DNA of 64,000 bases from Nostoc spongiaeforme FACHB-130 (GTDB lineage Bacteria > Cyanobacteriota > Cyanobacteriia > Cyanobacteriales > Nostocaceae): assembly GCF_014698475.1 (NCBI RefSeq), contig NZ_JACJTB010000036.1, positions 1-64,000 of the forward strand, written 5' to 3'. This document shows positions 26,051 to 35,668 of the stretch, in pieces. Positions within the stretch are counted from its first letter, which is position 1. Each line of letters begins with the position of its first letter. Position numbers and translations under genes: made by a program. The notes under the pieces were generated by a model. That model was not told the DNA's origin, searched no databases, and was given only the letters and a program-made list of their open reading frames with translations.

Positions 26051-26251
26051 TCAATAACCTTCAATGTTGTACCCAGATGCAACAATCACCTGTTTGATTG
26101 ACTCTTCGGAAGCAGCAGATTCTACGGTGACAGTTTTATCTTCTACATTCACATCTACCAGCGCATCAGGTTCCATTACATGGATAGATTCAGTAATTTT
26201 TTCAGCACATCCTGCACAAGTAATGTTGGGAACTTTTAGTTTTAGTGCCAT
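26051..26251 (-). CDS. Heavy-metal-associated (HMA) chaperone-like protein
   Basis: A 66-residue single HMA domain with the metal loop PNITCAGCAEK (Cys12, Cys15). Its paralogue at 7,714 shares the VP(N) start and SEE(T/S)IK..(L/I)V.(A/S)GY ending. It probably carries copper or another soft metal in the cytosol. No exporter or DUF305 gene is next to it, unlike the other copy. Confidence 0.9.
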   Translation of the reverse strand: MALKLKVPNITCAGCAEKITESIHVMEPDALVDVNVEDKTVTVESAASEESIKQVIVASGYNIEGY

Positions 26252-26607
26252 TATTCGCCTCTTTTGAGAAAGTTTAATATTTCTTTTATAAATAAAATTT
26301 TATTTCTGCATTGGGATCGCATACATCTAGCTAAAGTGGGGTAGTAAGATTACGTATATAGGCATAGGCGATCACTGGCAAGATATCTCTCTCAGTAATA
26401 ATTACTAGCAGTAACGGAAAACAGAATGCAAAAATAAGGTTAGGGGTTAGGGGCTAGACGTTAGGGATTAGGGGTTAGAGGCTAGAATGATGTTTATAAT
26501 TTCTATTTGCATCAGTGTCTAGCTCGAAAGTACTGATTTATTTCTCAAATAACTAGTTCCTAGTCTCTAACCCCCAGTCCCTAATCATTCTTTTTTGTTT
26601 TCTATCC
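26252..26607. repeat. Intergenic GGGGTTA/GGGGCTA repeat region upstream of alaS
   Basis: Bases about 26,440-26,487 are a degenerate tandem repeat of the GGGGTTA/GGGGCTA type. The complementary TAACCCCCAGTCCC type tract at about 26,548-26,585 lies just before alaS. The two can pair into a long imperfect hairpin in the leader of alaS. The alaS promoter is somewhere in this region. Confidence 0.55.
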
Positions 26608-29250
26608 ATGTCTTCTAATCCCCAGTACCGCAGTGGTAACGAAATTCGCACCTTATTTCTTGACTTCTACGCCCAACGGGAACACCAAATTCTGCCGAGT
26701 GCTTCCCTAGTACCAGAAGATCCAACCGTGCTGCTGACAATCGCGGGGATGTTACCATTTAAGCCGATATTCCTGGGACAGCGCACATCTGAATTTAAAA
26801 GAGCAACCACATCACAAAAGTGTATTCGTACCAACGATATCGAAAACGTCGGACGCACCAAACGCCATCACACGTTTTTTGAGATGTTGGGTAACTTCAG
26901 CTTTGGTGATTATTTTAAAGAACAAGCGATCGCCTGGGGTTGGGAAATTTCCACACAAGTTTTTGGCTTTTCTCCCCAAAACCTCGTCGTCAGCGTTTTT
27001 GAAGAAGATGACGAAGCATTTAATATCTGGCGTGACAAAATTGGTGTAACCGAAGCCAGAATTAAACGGATGGGTGCAGATGATAACTTTTGGGCTTCTG
27101 GCCCCACTGGCCCTTGCGGCCCTTGTTCGGAAATTTATTATGATTTCCACCCCGAACGCGGCGAAGATAATATTGATTTAGAAGATGACACGCGGTTTAT
27201 CGAGTTTTATAACTTGGTATTCATGCAGTACAACCGGGATGCAGTCGGGAATTTAACACCTCTGCAAAATAAGAATATCGATACTGGTATGGGTTTGGAG
27301 AGAATGGCGCAAATTCTCCAAAAAGTGCCGAATAATTATGAAACAGATTTGATTTTCCCGATTATTAAAACCGCCGCCCAAATTGCTGGCATTGATTATC
27401 ATACAAGCGATGAGAAAACTAAAGTCTCTTTAAAAGTCATTGGGGATCATGTGCGTTCGGTAGTTCACATGATTGCTGATGAGATTCGCGCTTCCAACGT
27501 GGGACGGGGTTATGTGTTGCGGCGGTTAATTCGGCGGGTGGTGCGTCATGGCCGATTACTTGGCATTTCTGGGAATTTTATCAACCAAGTTGCGGAAACT
27601 GCGATCGCCCTGGCTGAATCTGCTTATCCCAATATCCGCCAACGAGAAGCAGCTATCAAAGCAGAACTCGAACGGGAAGAAACCAATTTCCTCAAAACCC
27701 TCGATAGAGGCGAGAAACTTCTCGAAGATATTATCCAACAAGTCAAACAACAAGGGCAAACCCAAATTAGTGGTGAAAGTGCCTTCACCCTGTATGATAC
27801 CTACGGCTTCCCCCTAGAACTCACCCAAGAAATCGCCGAGGAAAACAACCTCACCGTTGATGAAGCCGGATTTAGTACAGAAATGCAAAAGCAGGTGGAA
27901 CGCGCGAAAGCCGCCCACGAAACCATTGATTTAACTGTACAAGGTTCCCTCGACAAACTTGCAGAACATATCCACGCCACGGAATTTTTAGGTTATACCC
28001 AAGCTGCGACGACGGCGAAAGTGGAAGTATTACTAGTTAATGGTGTCGCCGAAGAAGCTGCTGAAGCCGGAACAGAAGTACAAATCCTCCTCAACCAAAC
28101 CCCATTTTATGCGGAATCTGGGGGACAAATTGGCGATCGCGGTTATATCTCTGGCGATGGTATTGTAGTGCGCGTGGAAGATGTGAAGAAAGAATCTGAT
28201 TTCTTCGTTCACTTCGGACGCATCGAACGGGGAACATTGCGGGTTGGCGATACAGTTACCGCCCAAATTGATGCGGCTTGTCGTCGTCGCGCCCAAGCAA
28301 ACCACACCGCCACCCACTTACTACAAGCCGCGTTGAAGAAAATTGTCGATGAAGGTATATCCCAAGCTGGTTCACTCGTATCCTTCGACAGATTGCGCTT
28401 TGACTTCAACTGTCCCCGCGCTTTAACAACCGAGGAAGTCCAACAAGTTGAAGAACAGGTGAATACTTGGATTTCTGAGGCACACTCCGCTAAAATCGAA
28501 ATCTTACCTTTAGCCGAAGCCAAAGCTAGAGGTGCTGTGGCGATGTTTGGGGAAAAATACGGAGAAGAAGTCCGCGTGATTGATTTCCCTAGTGTGTCTA
28601 TGGAATTGTGTGGAGGTACGCACGTAAGTAATACTGCGGAAATTGGCGTATTTAAGATTATCTCTGAGGCTGGTGTGGCTTCTGGTGTACGGCGGATTGA
28701 AGCGGTTTCTGGCCCGGCGATTTTAGATTACTTAAATATTCGGGATAAAGTAGTCAAAGATTTAAGCGATCGCTTTAAAGTTAAACCCGAAGAACTACCA
28801 GACAGAATTACTACTCTGCAAACCGAACTGCGAAACGCTGAAAAACAATTAGAAACGCTAAAAGGACAACTAGCGATCGCCAAATCAGACAGCTTGCTAG
28901 AAACAGCCCAAACCGTAGGTGACCATAAAATCATTGTTGCCCAACTCGAAGGCGTTGACCCCGAATCTTTGAAAACTGCGGCGGAACGTTTACTACAAAA
29001 AATCAGTAACGGTGCAGTGGTACTCGGTTCCGTTCCCGAAGCTGGTAAAGTCAGCATAGTTGCAGCCTTCAGTCCAGAGGTGAACAAGAAAGGTTTGCAA
29101 GCTGGAAAATTTGTGGGTGCGATCGCTAAAATCTGCGGTGGTGGCGGCGGCGGTAGACCAAACCTCGCCCAAGCCGGCGGCCGCGATGATAGTAAATTAC
29201 CACAGGCTTTAGAACAAGCGCAGAGTGAGTTACAGTCCGCCTTGGGTTAA
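26608..29250 (+). CDS. alaS: Alanyl-tRNA synthetase
   Basis: 880 residues, full length. The class II catalytic domain begins with the [23 protein letters not shown] segment and includes [13 protein letters not shown] and GMGLERMAQ. The editing domain has [12 protein letters not shown] and the zinc-site [13 protein letters not shown]. The C-terminal domain ends with [15 protein letters not shown]. It charges tRNA-Ala and clears mischarged Ser/Gly. The gene is followed by a GATGGGTTA/TAACCCATC hairpin (29,275-29,302). Confidence 0.98.
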   Translation: MSSNPQYRSGNEIRTLFLDFYAQREHQILPSASLVPEDPTVLLTIAGMLPFKPIFLGQRTSEFKRATTSQKCIRTNDIENVGRTKRHHTFFEMLGNFSFGDYFKEQAIAWGWEISTQVFGFSPQNLVVSVFEEDDEAFNIWRDKIGVTEARIKRMGADDNFWASGPTGPCGPCSEIYYDFHPERGEDNIDLEDDTRFIEFYNLVFMQYNRDAVGNLTPLQNKNIDTGMGLERMAQILQKVPNNYETDLIFPIIKTAAQIAGIDYHTSDEKTKVSLKVIGDHVRSVVHMIADEIRASNVGRGYVLRRLIRRVVRHGRLLGISGNFINQVAETAIALAESAYPNIRQREAAIKAELEREETNFLKTLDRGEKLLEDIIQQVKQQGQTQISGESAFTLYDTYGFPLELTQEIAEENNLTVDEAGFSTEMQKQVERAKAAHETIDLTVQGSLDKLAEHIHATEFLGYTQAATTAKVEVLLVNGVAEEAAEAGTEVQILLNQTPFYAESGGQIGDRGYISGDGIVVRVEDVKKESDFFVHFGRIERGTLRVGDTVTAQIDAACRRRAQANHTATHLLQAALKKIVDEGISQAGSLVSFDRLRFDFNCPRALTTEEVQQVEEQVNTWISEAHSAKIEILPLAEAKARGAVAMFGEKYGEEVRVIDFPSVSMELCGGTHVSNTAEIGVFKIISEAGVASGVRRIEAVSGPAILDYLNIRDKVVKDLSDRFKVKPEELPDRITTLQTELRNAEKQLETLKGQLAIAKSDSLLETAQTVGDHKIIVAQLEGVDPESLKTAAERLLQKISNGAVVLGSVPEAGKVSIVAAFSPEVNKKGLQAGKFVGAIAKICGGGGGGRPNLAQAGGRDDSKLPQALEQAQSELQSALG

Positions 29251-29274
29251 CTGTTTTTTAGAATAAATTTGTAG

Positions 29275-29302
29275 GATGGGTTACGGCTTCGCCTAACCCA
29301 TC
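29275..29302 (+). terminator. Hairpin after alaS, TGGGTTA repeat family
   Basis: GATGGGTTA and TAACCCATC form a perfect 9-bp stem around CGGCTTCGCC. The same kind of repeat, with GTAGGTTGGGT arms, recurs at 33,956-34,032, 58,765-58,798 and 59,742-59,776. Confidence 0.6.
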
Positions 29303-29400
29303 ACTTATTTTGACTACTCTAAACAGATAACGAAGAAACGAACCGCAAAGGGCGCAAAGGACACAAAGGAATAAGATTTTCAGAGGGTTCTTTTTTAAAG

Positions 29401-29640
29401 ATGCAAAAAGTTTCAATTGATGAATTCCGACAATATCCCTTAAAATACCTCAATCAAGTTGAGGCAGGTGAAAGTTTTATTATTATTCAGGCAGATAAAG
29501 AAATTGCTGAACTCAAACCTATTCAAAGTCATAACAAGCAGCTACGACCATTTGGTTTGTGTGCAGGAGAGTTTACTGTACCTAATGATTTTGATACGCT
29601 TCTGGCTGAAGATATATTAAACGCATTTGATGGTAGATGA
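29401..29640 (+). CDS. Phd/YefM-type antitoxin
   Basis: 79 residues. The N-terminal QKVSIDEFRQYPLKYLNQVEAGESFIIIQADKEIAELKPI is the Phd/YefM DNA-binding fold with an adjacent dimer strand. The C-terminal tail (LLAEDILNAFDGR) is the usual toxin-covering segment. The stop codon overlaps the ATG of a PIN toxin start (ATGA), but that toxin is cut off after a few codons. The antitoxin itself is complete and could still repress its promoter. Confidence 0.8.
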   Translation: MQKVSIDEFRQYPLKYLNQVEAGESFIIIQADKEIAELKPIQSHNKQLRPFGLCAGEFTVPNDFDTLLAEDILNAFDGR

Positions 29641-29747
29641 AAACTCTTCTAGATACCCATCATTTTTTGTTTCGCGCAAAGACGCAAAGGCGCAAAAAAG
29701 CAGAACTACTTTCTCAAGAAGTCTATTGTTTCAATTCATACCGATAA
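29637..29747 (+). pseudogene. Truncated PIN-domain (VapC-type) toxin
   Basis: The frame starts at an ATG overlapping the antitoxin stop and reads MKTLLDTHHFLF, the invariant first strand of PIN ribonucleases (LLDTH). It then runs into a CGCAAAGACGCAAAGG tandem repeat at about 29,676-29,698 and stops after 36 codons. Only the first of the catalytic acidic residues remains. The rest of the gene, about 100 codons, is missing, so the toxin must be inactive. Confidence 0.8.
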
Positions 29748-29807
29748 TTAAGTTTCAAGCTTCTAGTTGCTCTTCTTATTAAAAAATAGGACTGTTTAGC
29801 TCTTCAA

Positions 29808-30215
29808 TTACGTACTTTCAACAATAATCAAATTCTTCTCCCATAAAGTCATAACCACGTCCATTTGACCGTTTTGTTTTTTATTGGGATTTTCTTTTAA
29901 TTCTGACATTACCTGCTTCCAGAGTTTGGTCTTACCCTGCCTAGCTAAGTTATGGTTAGCCACTAAAAGTTCAACTGCTTTGACAGCGTAATTTCCATTC
30001 TTACTATCCATCAATTTGACTGTGTTAGGTGAGACACCAACTACCAGCCCAGCTGCACAAAGCCCAAGGAATGCACTACGAGGGCAAGGTTTTTCTCGTG
30101 AAGACTCTTTTGATATGAGTATTTCCGCCGATTTACGCCATGCTTGTTCAGCAGATTTGTACCCACTGTTTAGAAGTTTGGTAGCCTCAATCGCATTTAT
30201 TCCATACTGTCCCAT
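29808..30215 (-). CDS. Conserved protein of unknown function, DUF6979-like
   Basis: 135 residues, no signal or membrane segment. SAEQAWRKSAEILISKESSREKPCPRSAFLGLCAAGLVVGV, KNGNYAVKAVELL and MDVVMTLWEKNLI look like the DUF6979 family, of unknown role. The name is a recognition call I cannot verify. The gene sits between two toxin-antitoxin loci, one decayed and one intact. Confidence 0.65.
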   Translation of the reverse strand: MGQYGINAIEATKLLNSGYKSAEQAWRKSAEILISKESSREKPCPRSAFLGLCAAGLVVGVSPNTVKLMDSKNGNYAVKAVELLVANHNLARQGKTKLWKQVMSELKENPNKKQNGQMDVVMTLWEKNLIIVEST

Positions 30216-30324
30216 ACGAACATCTTTTATTGCTAAATTTTACTTATTATACATTGAATATACGTATAAATATACATTTTTAGCGCCAAAATTTGTGAAG
30301 TAGCGATAGTTTTGCAGTTCAGTC

Positions 30325-30723
30325 TTAAGGTTGAAAGCGAAGGTGTTGGAGCGATCGCACTTGGGCAATGGTTTCAAAGTCTTGATCGTTGTGAATCAAA
30401 ATTAAGTTGTTTTCCAGTGCAGCTTGAGCAATACAGCAATCGATTGGACTACGGACGGTCAAACCTTGGCGGCGCAAGTCATAGTAGATGCGAGCTGCTA
30501 CTTGCCAAGAATTTATCGTGAGTTCAACATAATCTTGTGTTGCAAGGTAAGTAGAAAGAAGAGTCCATTCTTGCTCATTTAAGCTACCTTGAAGTAGTTC
30601 AAGCTGAGTGAATCGGGTGAGTAAAACTTCACGTCCAGCTATTAGAGTTTCAAGTTTCTGGCGTGTTTGACCACTGCGATCGCGGAATATGCTGATCCAA
30701 ACAGATGTATCAATAAGCAGCAT
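30325..30723 (-). CDS. vapC: PIN-domain ribonuclease toxin (VapC family)
   Basis: About 132 residues from the ATG at 30,723. The frame is open further upstream, but that part lies inside the antitoxin gene. LLIDTSVWI holds the first catalytic aspartate, the glutamate is in TQLELLQG, and SPIDCCIAQAALENN with LIHNDQDFETIA supply the C-terminal acidic residues. Such toxins cleave tRNA or rRNA. It overlaps the antitoxin gene by 14 bases and appears intact. Confidence 0.88.
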   Translation of the reverse strand: MLLIDTSVWISIFRDRSGQTRQKLETLIAGREVLLTRFTQLELLQGSLNEQEWTLLSTYLATQDYVELTINSWQVAARIYYDLRRQGLTVRSPIDCCIAQAALENNLILIHNDQDFETIAQVRSLQHLRFQP

Positions 30724-30934
30724 GACGAGTTTCTCGCAGGGCTTTGTAGTCGAAGTCTGGAGCAAACTGAATTTGTCCAGCAAGGTCGAGTAGGTTCTTT
30801 TTGCGGTGTGATTCACTGCGCGATCGCACGAGTTCTTGCAAAGCAAAATTCACCAGTTCTTCTTGAGTGGTAAGGTTAGTCAATTGCAAGGCTTCATTGA
30901 GCAGTGATTCATCTAAGTTCAGGGTAATTTTCAT
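30710..30934 (-). CDS. vapB: VapB-type antitoxin
   Basis: About 74 residues, starting MKITLNLDESLLNEALQLTNLTTQEELVNFALQELV. This is the ribbon-helix-helix type of VapB antitoxin common with PIN toxins. The C-terminus (ARGQ-like IQFAPDFDYKALRE) would wrap the toxin. The ATG at 30,934 is preferred to a GTG two codons earlier. It is the first gene of the pair, as expected for tight co-regulation. Confidence 0.85.
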   Translation of the reverse strand: MKITLNLDESLLNEALQLTNLTTQEELVNFALQELVRSRSESHRKKNLLDLAGQIQFAPDFDYKALRETRHAAY

Positions 30935-30971
30935 AAACACTAAGTCTGGTTTAAATTATTATCCTCACATT

Positions 30972-31955
30972 TTAACTCGATGCAAGCGTGCTATTTTCTA
31001 CTCCATTTTGACTATTCATCCACACCGCAGATAAAGCACTTGCATCTAACTCATAACTTTCACCCTCAGTCGTATTTTGAAACAGCACAGCAAATGCACC
31101 AGCGCCTAATCTACTCTGCGGAAATATGCGGTAACAAGGAATATTTGTGAGGTGCGATTGATACGCTTGTAAATGGTTCACCTTGACTGCTTGAAACTGG
31201 GGAAAGCGGGATAAAAACCATTCACAAACCTGCTCATTTTCTTCTGGAGAATAGGTGCAAGTCATATAAGCAAGATATCCTTGAGGCGCGACTATTTGAG
31301 CAGAGTTCGCAATAATTCTTTTTTGGCGATTGGCACTTTTATTAATGGCAGTAGGGTGAAAACATCCGGGAGCTTTTTCACATTTGGCTAGTAATGATTG
31401 TCCGGTGCAAGGCGCATCAACAATTACTAAGTTGCTAGATGTGGGTATACTTTCAGCAAAAATACTTGAATCTCGATTCACTACAATTGCAGGGTGAATT
31501 TGGCAACGTTTTAAGTTGGAAATTAACATCCCTAAACGTTTACCAATCACTTCGTTACTAATCAATAATTTTGGTTGCAAAGCTTTCCACGCAAACACGC
31601 TTTTACCGCCGGGAGCAGCACACATATCAAAAACTGTAGGGATTGGCTGCGTAATTGCTAACAAAATTGAAGCTGAAAATACAGAAGAAAAATCTAAGCA
31701 ATAGAAATATCCTTGATTATGTAGGGGATGTTGACCGGGTTTTTCTCCTAAAGCTAACCTGTCTATAAATTGTGGTTGCCAAGTTAAAGGTGTTTCTACT
31801 GCAAAGGGCGATGTTTCTGGTTTTGGCTGACACCAAAGAATAGACGGTGCAAAAGCTTGGGGATTAACTAAGGCTGCGATAAATTTTTCCTGTTCTTCTA
31901 GACTTTCAAATAAACGCCGTGCGACTTTGAGTAATAAGTTGGAAGGCTTTTCCAT
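30972..31955 (-). CDS. RsmB/NSUN-family RNA (cytosine-5) methyltransferase
   Basis: 327 residues. The SAM site is VFDMCAAPGGKSVFAW, motif IV is VIVDAPCTGQSL with the first conserved cysteine, and motif VI is LAYMTCTYSPEENEQV with the catalytic cysteine. These mark the NOL1/NOP2/Sun family, which methylates C5 of cytosine in rRNA or tRNA. It lacks the NusB-like N-terminal domain of full RsmB, so its target may differ. It ends 32 bases before the antitoxin gene. Confidence 0.9.
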   Translation of the reverse strand: MEKPSNLLLKVARRLFESLEEQEKFIAALVNPQAFAPSILWCQPKPETSPFAVETPLTWQPQFIDRLALGEKPGQHPLHNQGYFYCLDFSSVFSASILLAITQPIPTVFDMCAAPGGKSVFAWKALQPKLLISNEVIGKRLGMLISNLKRCQIHPAIVVNRDSSIFAESIPTSSNLVIVDAPCTGQSLLAKCEKAPGCFHPTAINKSANRQKRIIANSAQIVAPQGYLAYMTCTYSPEENEQVCEWFLSRFPQFQAVKVNHLQAYQSHLTNIPCYRIFPQSRLGAGAFAVLFQNTTEGESYELDASALSAVWMNSQNGVENSTLASS

Positions 31956-32302
31956 TATTTATGTGAATGATTATACGTATTTTTAATCCTAGTAAAACTG
32001 TTACACAAGAACAACGCTATTTCATGCCTTGGCTGCATACTGAAAATACAATAACCGCTATGCTGACCCATAAATCTTTATTGGTCGGGAGTTAGGCAAA
32101 AATCGCTCTTTAGCTTAATTTATCGTAGACGCAAAGTGGCTGGCTTTCCGAAGAGGACTGCGCTTCGGGTAAGAATGCTAATACATCACAGAATCTGCGT
32201 AAATCCTGATACTATCTGCCCTCTGCTGTCTTTTTGGGGTGAATAGAACATCCAAAATCTAGAGTTTGACCGTGAAACTACCTCGTTGCTTTGGAGATGG
32301 TC
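31956..32302. other. Gene-free divergent spacer with a GC-rich repeat
   Basis: The middle (about 32,130-32,170) has an inverted repeat of the type CTTTCCGAAGAGGACTGCGCTTCGG, similar to GC-rich interspersed repeats elsewhere in the window. CTGCGTAAATCCTG at about 32,198-32,211 resembles an end of the GACTTACGCA element. Otherwise it holds divergent promoters. Confidence 0.4.
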
Positions 32303-33748
32303 ATGATATTGGATAATTTTCAGAGGAAGTTACGCCGAGAATCGCAATTATGGCGAGATGAAGGACTCATTAGTGCTTCGCAATACCAACAACTAGCAGA
32401 CCGTTATCAATTTAATAATTTAGAAACTGCGGCACGCGATCGCTCTACGATGACTGCGATCATGACTGGTAGTATCCTACTAACATTGGGGATTATTACT
32501 TTTGTGGCGGCTAACTGGCTGGGATGGTCGCGGGATGTCAAATTCATCATCATGATGAGTTTGTTTATGGCTACTACCATCACTGGTTTTTACACTTGGC
32601 GACAAGCCGCCATTGGTATCCCGGAAGGCAAAAAACCAAAACGTAGCCAGCGCCTCTTGGGTGAAGGGTTGCTGATTTTAGCAGCGATGGTGTTTGGTGC
32701 AACTATCGCCTTGATGGCTGATGTGTTCAATATTAACGGTTCAACGCCAGAACTGTTTTTTGCCTGGGGTTTTGGCGTTTTGGTGATGGCTTACAGCCTG
32801 TCGTTAAATTCCCTGGGAATTTTGGGAATTGTCCTCATCCAAATTGGCTATTGGACGGGTATTGGAGACTTGCGTTATTCGGCAAATGATTGGAATTGGG
32901 CGACTCTGGTTATCAGACACATGCCTTTGCTGTCGTGGGTGTTGTTTGTCCCCTTAGCTTATTTTTGCCGTTCGCGGTGGATTTTTGCGATCGCTGCTTT
33001 TATTTTTGCCAGTTCTTTACAATTGAATCTCGACCCCTTACCCCTGTCAAACCTGTCGGATGCTGCGCCTTGGGTCGCCTCTTTTGCGTTTACACTACCA
33101 CCGGCATTATTCTGGAGCTATGATGACCTGCTATTCCCGACAATTAATTACAGACTATTTCAATCTTTAGCCCGTGATTTAGCCTTAATTGCTTTTGGTC
33201 TAGCTTTTTATATCCTGTCGTTTCGTTGGCTGTGGCAAACTTCCGGCTACAATTTCTCTTCGTCAACGAATAACATGAATATATTCATGAATCGCCCAAT
33301 TATTGATTTGGGAATCCTCAGTGGTTTGGCGGTACTACAATGGTTGTTTTTAGTCCGCCAGCGCAACAACCCCATTCGTCGGGAAGCAGTCTTCAATCTA
33401 CCTTTGATTGTGACTTTTTTAGGCTTTACAGCTATCGTACCTTTCTGGCATCAAGCGATTAACCCTGTCGATGATTTGGGGGTTTTTGCTTTTAATGTGT
33501 TGTTTACAGTTTTGGCTTGGGGACTAATTCGGGAAGGCTTGAAGTTTAACGACAGGCGATCGTTTTGGGGCGGTATGCTGTTGTTAACTCTGCAAGTAAT
33601 TAGTCGTGTGTTGGAGTATGACACGGAACTACTACTCAAGTCACTCGTGTTTGTCATGTGTGGTTCAGCATTGATTAGTGCTGGACTGTGGTTTGAACGC
33701 CGTGTAGGTTCTAACTCTAAGTCTTCCGGTAATGCCAAATCTTCCTAA
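32303..33748 (+). CDS. DUF2157 polytopic membrane protein
   Basis: About 481 residues. A cytosolic N-terminal helix pair (LRRESQLWRDEGLISASQYQQLADRYQF) is the DUF2157 signature, followed by about twelve membrane segments. The ATG at 32,303 is chosen because GGAG sits six bases before it; earlier in-frame starts at 32,291 (TTG) and 32,297 overlap that site. Function of the family is unknown. The next gene on the strand encodes a GDYXXLXY protein, its usual neighbour, so the two probably form a complex. Confidence 0.85.
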   Translation: MILDNFQRKLRRESQLWRDEGLISASQYQQLADRYQFNNLETAARDRSTMTAIMTGSILLTLGIITFVAANWLGWSRDVKFIIMMSLFMATTITGFYTWRQAAIGIPEGKKPKRSQRLLGEGLLILAAMVFGATIALMADVFNINGSTPELFFAWGFGVLVMAYSLSLNSLGILGIVLIQIGYWTGIGDLRYSANDWNWATLVIRHMPLLSWVLFVPLAYFCRSRWIFAIAAFIFASSLQLNLDPLPLSNLSDAAPWVASFAFTLPPALFWSYDDLLFPTINYRLFQSLARDLALIAFGLAFYILSFRWLWQTSGYNFSSSTNNMNIFMNRPIIDLGILSGLAVLQWLFLVRQRNNPIRREAVFNLPLIVTFLGFTAIVPFWHQAINPVDDLGVFAFNVLFTVLAWGLIREGLKFNDRRSFWGGMLLLTLQVISRVLEYDTELLLKSLVFVMCGSALISAGLWFERRVGSNSKSSGNAKSS

Positions 33749-34136
33749 CTTTCTCTCTGCGATTCTGCGTGAAAAAAAATTAACCGCAGATGAACGCAGA
33801 TGGACGCGGATGAAGTCTACCAAACTAGCCCCTAGCCTCTAGTACAGATTGGCGTAAATAAATAGACCATCTGGAATTGCTAAAAGACTTGTGGTATCAA
33901 TATTCTTTCTTTTTCCTTTTGACTTTTTACTTTTGCCTTGTTGTACTAGGAATAGTAGGTTAGGTGTAGCGATAGCGTAACCCAACAAAGTATGCGTGAA
34001 TGTTGGGTTCCGTTCCTCCACCCAACCTACACCTAGCTTTTGCCTTTTTCCTTTTTCCTTTTGACTTGTTGTACCAACCCCTTGTTTCTCTGCGTAAGTC
34101 CTAATATTCTTTCTCCCTAATAGTAGGACTACGCCA
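33749..34136. repeat. Repeat-filled spacer between the DUF2157 and GDYXXLXY genes
   Basis: Large inverted repeat: GTAGGTTAGGTGTAGCGATA at about 33,956 and its degenerate complement (CCACCCAACCTACAC, ending about 34,032). TTTTGCCTTTTTCC-type pyrimidine tracts flank it on both sides. GCGTAAGTCCTAATA at 34,094-34,108 is an end of the GACTTACGCA element. If the two membrane genes are one operon, this block is transcribed as a long hairpin between them. Confidence 0.6.
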
Positions 34137-34889
34137 ATGAAAAATGAATCTTCGGAATCTACTAAAAAATCAGAATCTAGTAAGTCGGAATCTACTAAGA
34201 ATAAATCATGGTCGCCCGAAGCGGAATTTTCTGAGAAGCTGACGTTTCGTGATTATTTGTTAGCTACAGACCAAAAAGCAAATAAGCCTTTACCTGTAGG
34301 AAGGTTGGTGCTTCCTTTGGCTATTCAAGCTGCAATTATTTTTGCAGTGCCTTTTTTATCGATGTACACTACCCTCACAGGTAGGGAGGTAATTTTGCAA
34401 ACTGTACCTGTGAATTCTCGTAATGTCTTACAAGGTAATTCTTTAGAACTTGACTACAATATCTCGCGGATTTCTACACTCAGAAGGGTATCAGGTTGGC
34501 AAGAATTACTGCGACGAAATCGCGGACGGGATGGAGAATTACTAGAAGGAACTAACTTGTATGTCATTTTACAGGAACAGCCATTTTTTAGTCAGGGTGT
34601 GCCGAGGGCTTGGCGACCAGTGCGGGTAACGACCAATCCACCCAGATCCTTACCTAGCAATCAAGCCGCCCTCAAGGGTGTGTATCAAGATGGCTATGTG
34701 CAGTATGGTGTGGAAAACTATAATGTGCAGGATGAAGAACGACAACAGCTAAATCGGGATGTTACCCAAGCTGTAAGACAAACCAGAGACGGACAATCGC
34801 GTTCTATAGTTGTGAAAGTCAAAGTAGACCCACAGGGTAACGCTGTACCTGTGAGTCTCTGGGTACGCGATCGCAACTATCAATTCTAG
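34137..34889 (+). CDS. GDYXXLXY-type membrane-anchored protein
   Basis: 250 residues. A Ser/Lys-rich low-complexity N-terminus (residues 1-25, KSESSKSESTKNK) is cytosolic. One membrane segment (LPLAIQAAIIFAVPFLSMY, about 59-80) is followed by an exported domain with NVLQGNSLELDYNIS, the degenerate form of the GDYxxLxY motif. The family usually accompanies DUF2157 or DUF4401 membrane proteins, as here. Role unknown. It overlaps the end of the opposite-strand gene by four bases. Confidence 0.8.
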   Translation: MKNESSESTKKSESSKSESTKNKSWSPEAEFSEKLTFRDYLLATDQKANKPLPVGRLVLPLAIQAAIIFAVPFLSMYTTLTGREVILQTVPVNSRNVLQGNSLELDYNISRISTLRRVSGWQELLRRNRGRDGELLEGTNLYVILQEQPFFSQGVPRAWRPVRVTTNPPRSLPSNQAALKGVYQDGYVQYGVENYNVQDEERQQLNRDVTQAVRQTRDGQSRSIVVKVKVDPQGNAVPVSLWVRDRNYQF

Positions 34890-35125
34890 TCTTCGTGCTT
34901 GATATTCCATGCTACACCGAAAGCTGCCCCAGCCCCGGCGATTAAACCTGTACTCATTCCTTGGATAGTTCTTTCAACCGGGTCTTGGGTCAAGCATTCA
35001 CTCGTAACTTGACTAGCACGTAAACAAAGATTACTCTCTGCCCAGCTGCTAGTACCACCTAAAATAACACCAGCAATACTACACGAAGCTACAAGCAGCA
35101 GCAGACGTTTTGTTTTTCTATCCAT
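34886..35125 (-). CDS. Small exported protein of unknown function
   Basis: 79 residues with a clear signal peptide (KRLLLLVASCSIAGVILGGTSSWA, cleavage about residue 29). The mature part is short, with two cysteines (LCLRAS, SECLTQ) and a hydrophobic, glycine-rich C-terminal segment (GMSTGLIAGAGAAFGVAW) that could lie in a membrane. No known family. The 3' end overlaps that of the convergent gene by four bases. Confidence 0.65.
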   Translation of the reverse strand: MDRKTKRLLLLVASCSIAGVILGGTSSWAESNLCLRASQVTSECLTQDPVERTIQGMSTGLIAGAGAAFGVAWNIKHED

Positions 35126-35218
35126 AGATGGATGCTTGAAAGTTGGGAAAGTAAATAGTCCTCAACTACTTTACACATCTATGTTGTTGTTGTCAGCTCC
35201 CCTTGATGATTCCATAGC

Positions 35219-35661
35219 TCAATTTTGGGCTAACCAATTGGTTAAATCAAGCAGGCTGGAAAAGTCTAACAAAGCTTCTCCTAAAGATTCCAGTTGAGTT
35301 AGGGATAAAACATCGATTTGCGATCGCACTTCCTGGGGCAATTCTCCCAGTTTACGGCTCAACAACCGCAAAACGAGCGATCGGGCTTCTCTATTGGCTC
35401 CCTGTTCAATACCTTGTCTCATCCAACTGGTGACAATTTCCATCACATCCTCCTGCTGATTCACTTCGAGTCTACTAATCTCTTCCTGAAACACTTGCTC
35501 TTCTTGCTGGTTTAGTTGTAAATAGGTGCAAAATATTCTTGGGGTAGAAAACGGATGGAGTTTGGATCAATTGTGCTGGCAAGTTGTGGTAGAAACAACT
35601 CTAGGAATTCGATGAAAAAAGTCGAAAGTAGTTCTTTGAACAGGCGATCATGTTCCGGCAT
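35219..35661 (-). pseudogene. Decayed Rpn/PD-(D/E)XK-type transposase-like nuclease
   Basis: From the ATG at 35,661 the frame reads MPEHDRLFKELLSTFF, the start of Rpn-family (DUF4351-linked) proteins. A shift in a T7 run leads to FIEFLELFLPQLASTID and then PNSIRFLPQEYFA. The central nuclease domain of about 150-200 residues is missing. The sequence resumes with YLQLNQQEEQVFQEEISRL and the DUF4351 tail (residues of 35,219-35,494: SLVLRLLSRKLGELP). A frameshift plus an internal deletion mean no active nuclease. The C-terminal part remains an open frame of 91 codons and may look like a gene on its own. Confidence 0.85.
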
Positions 35662-35668
35662 TGTAATA

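Noticed and set aside
26910-28523. Several long open frames on the minus strand under alaS
   Set aside because: They mirror the codon structure of alaS and show no family motif of their own.
33839-34021. Minus-strand open frame between the DUF2157 and GDYXXLXY genes
   Set aside because: It lies wholly in pyrimidine-rich and TGGGTTA repeats.
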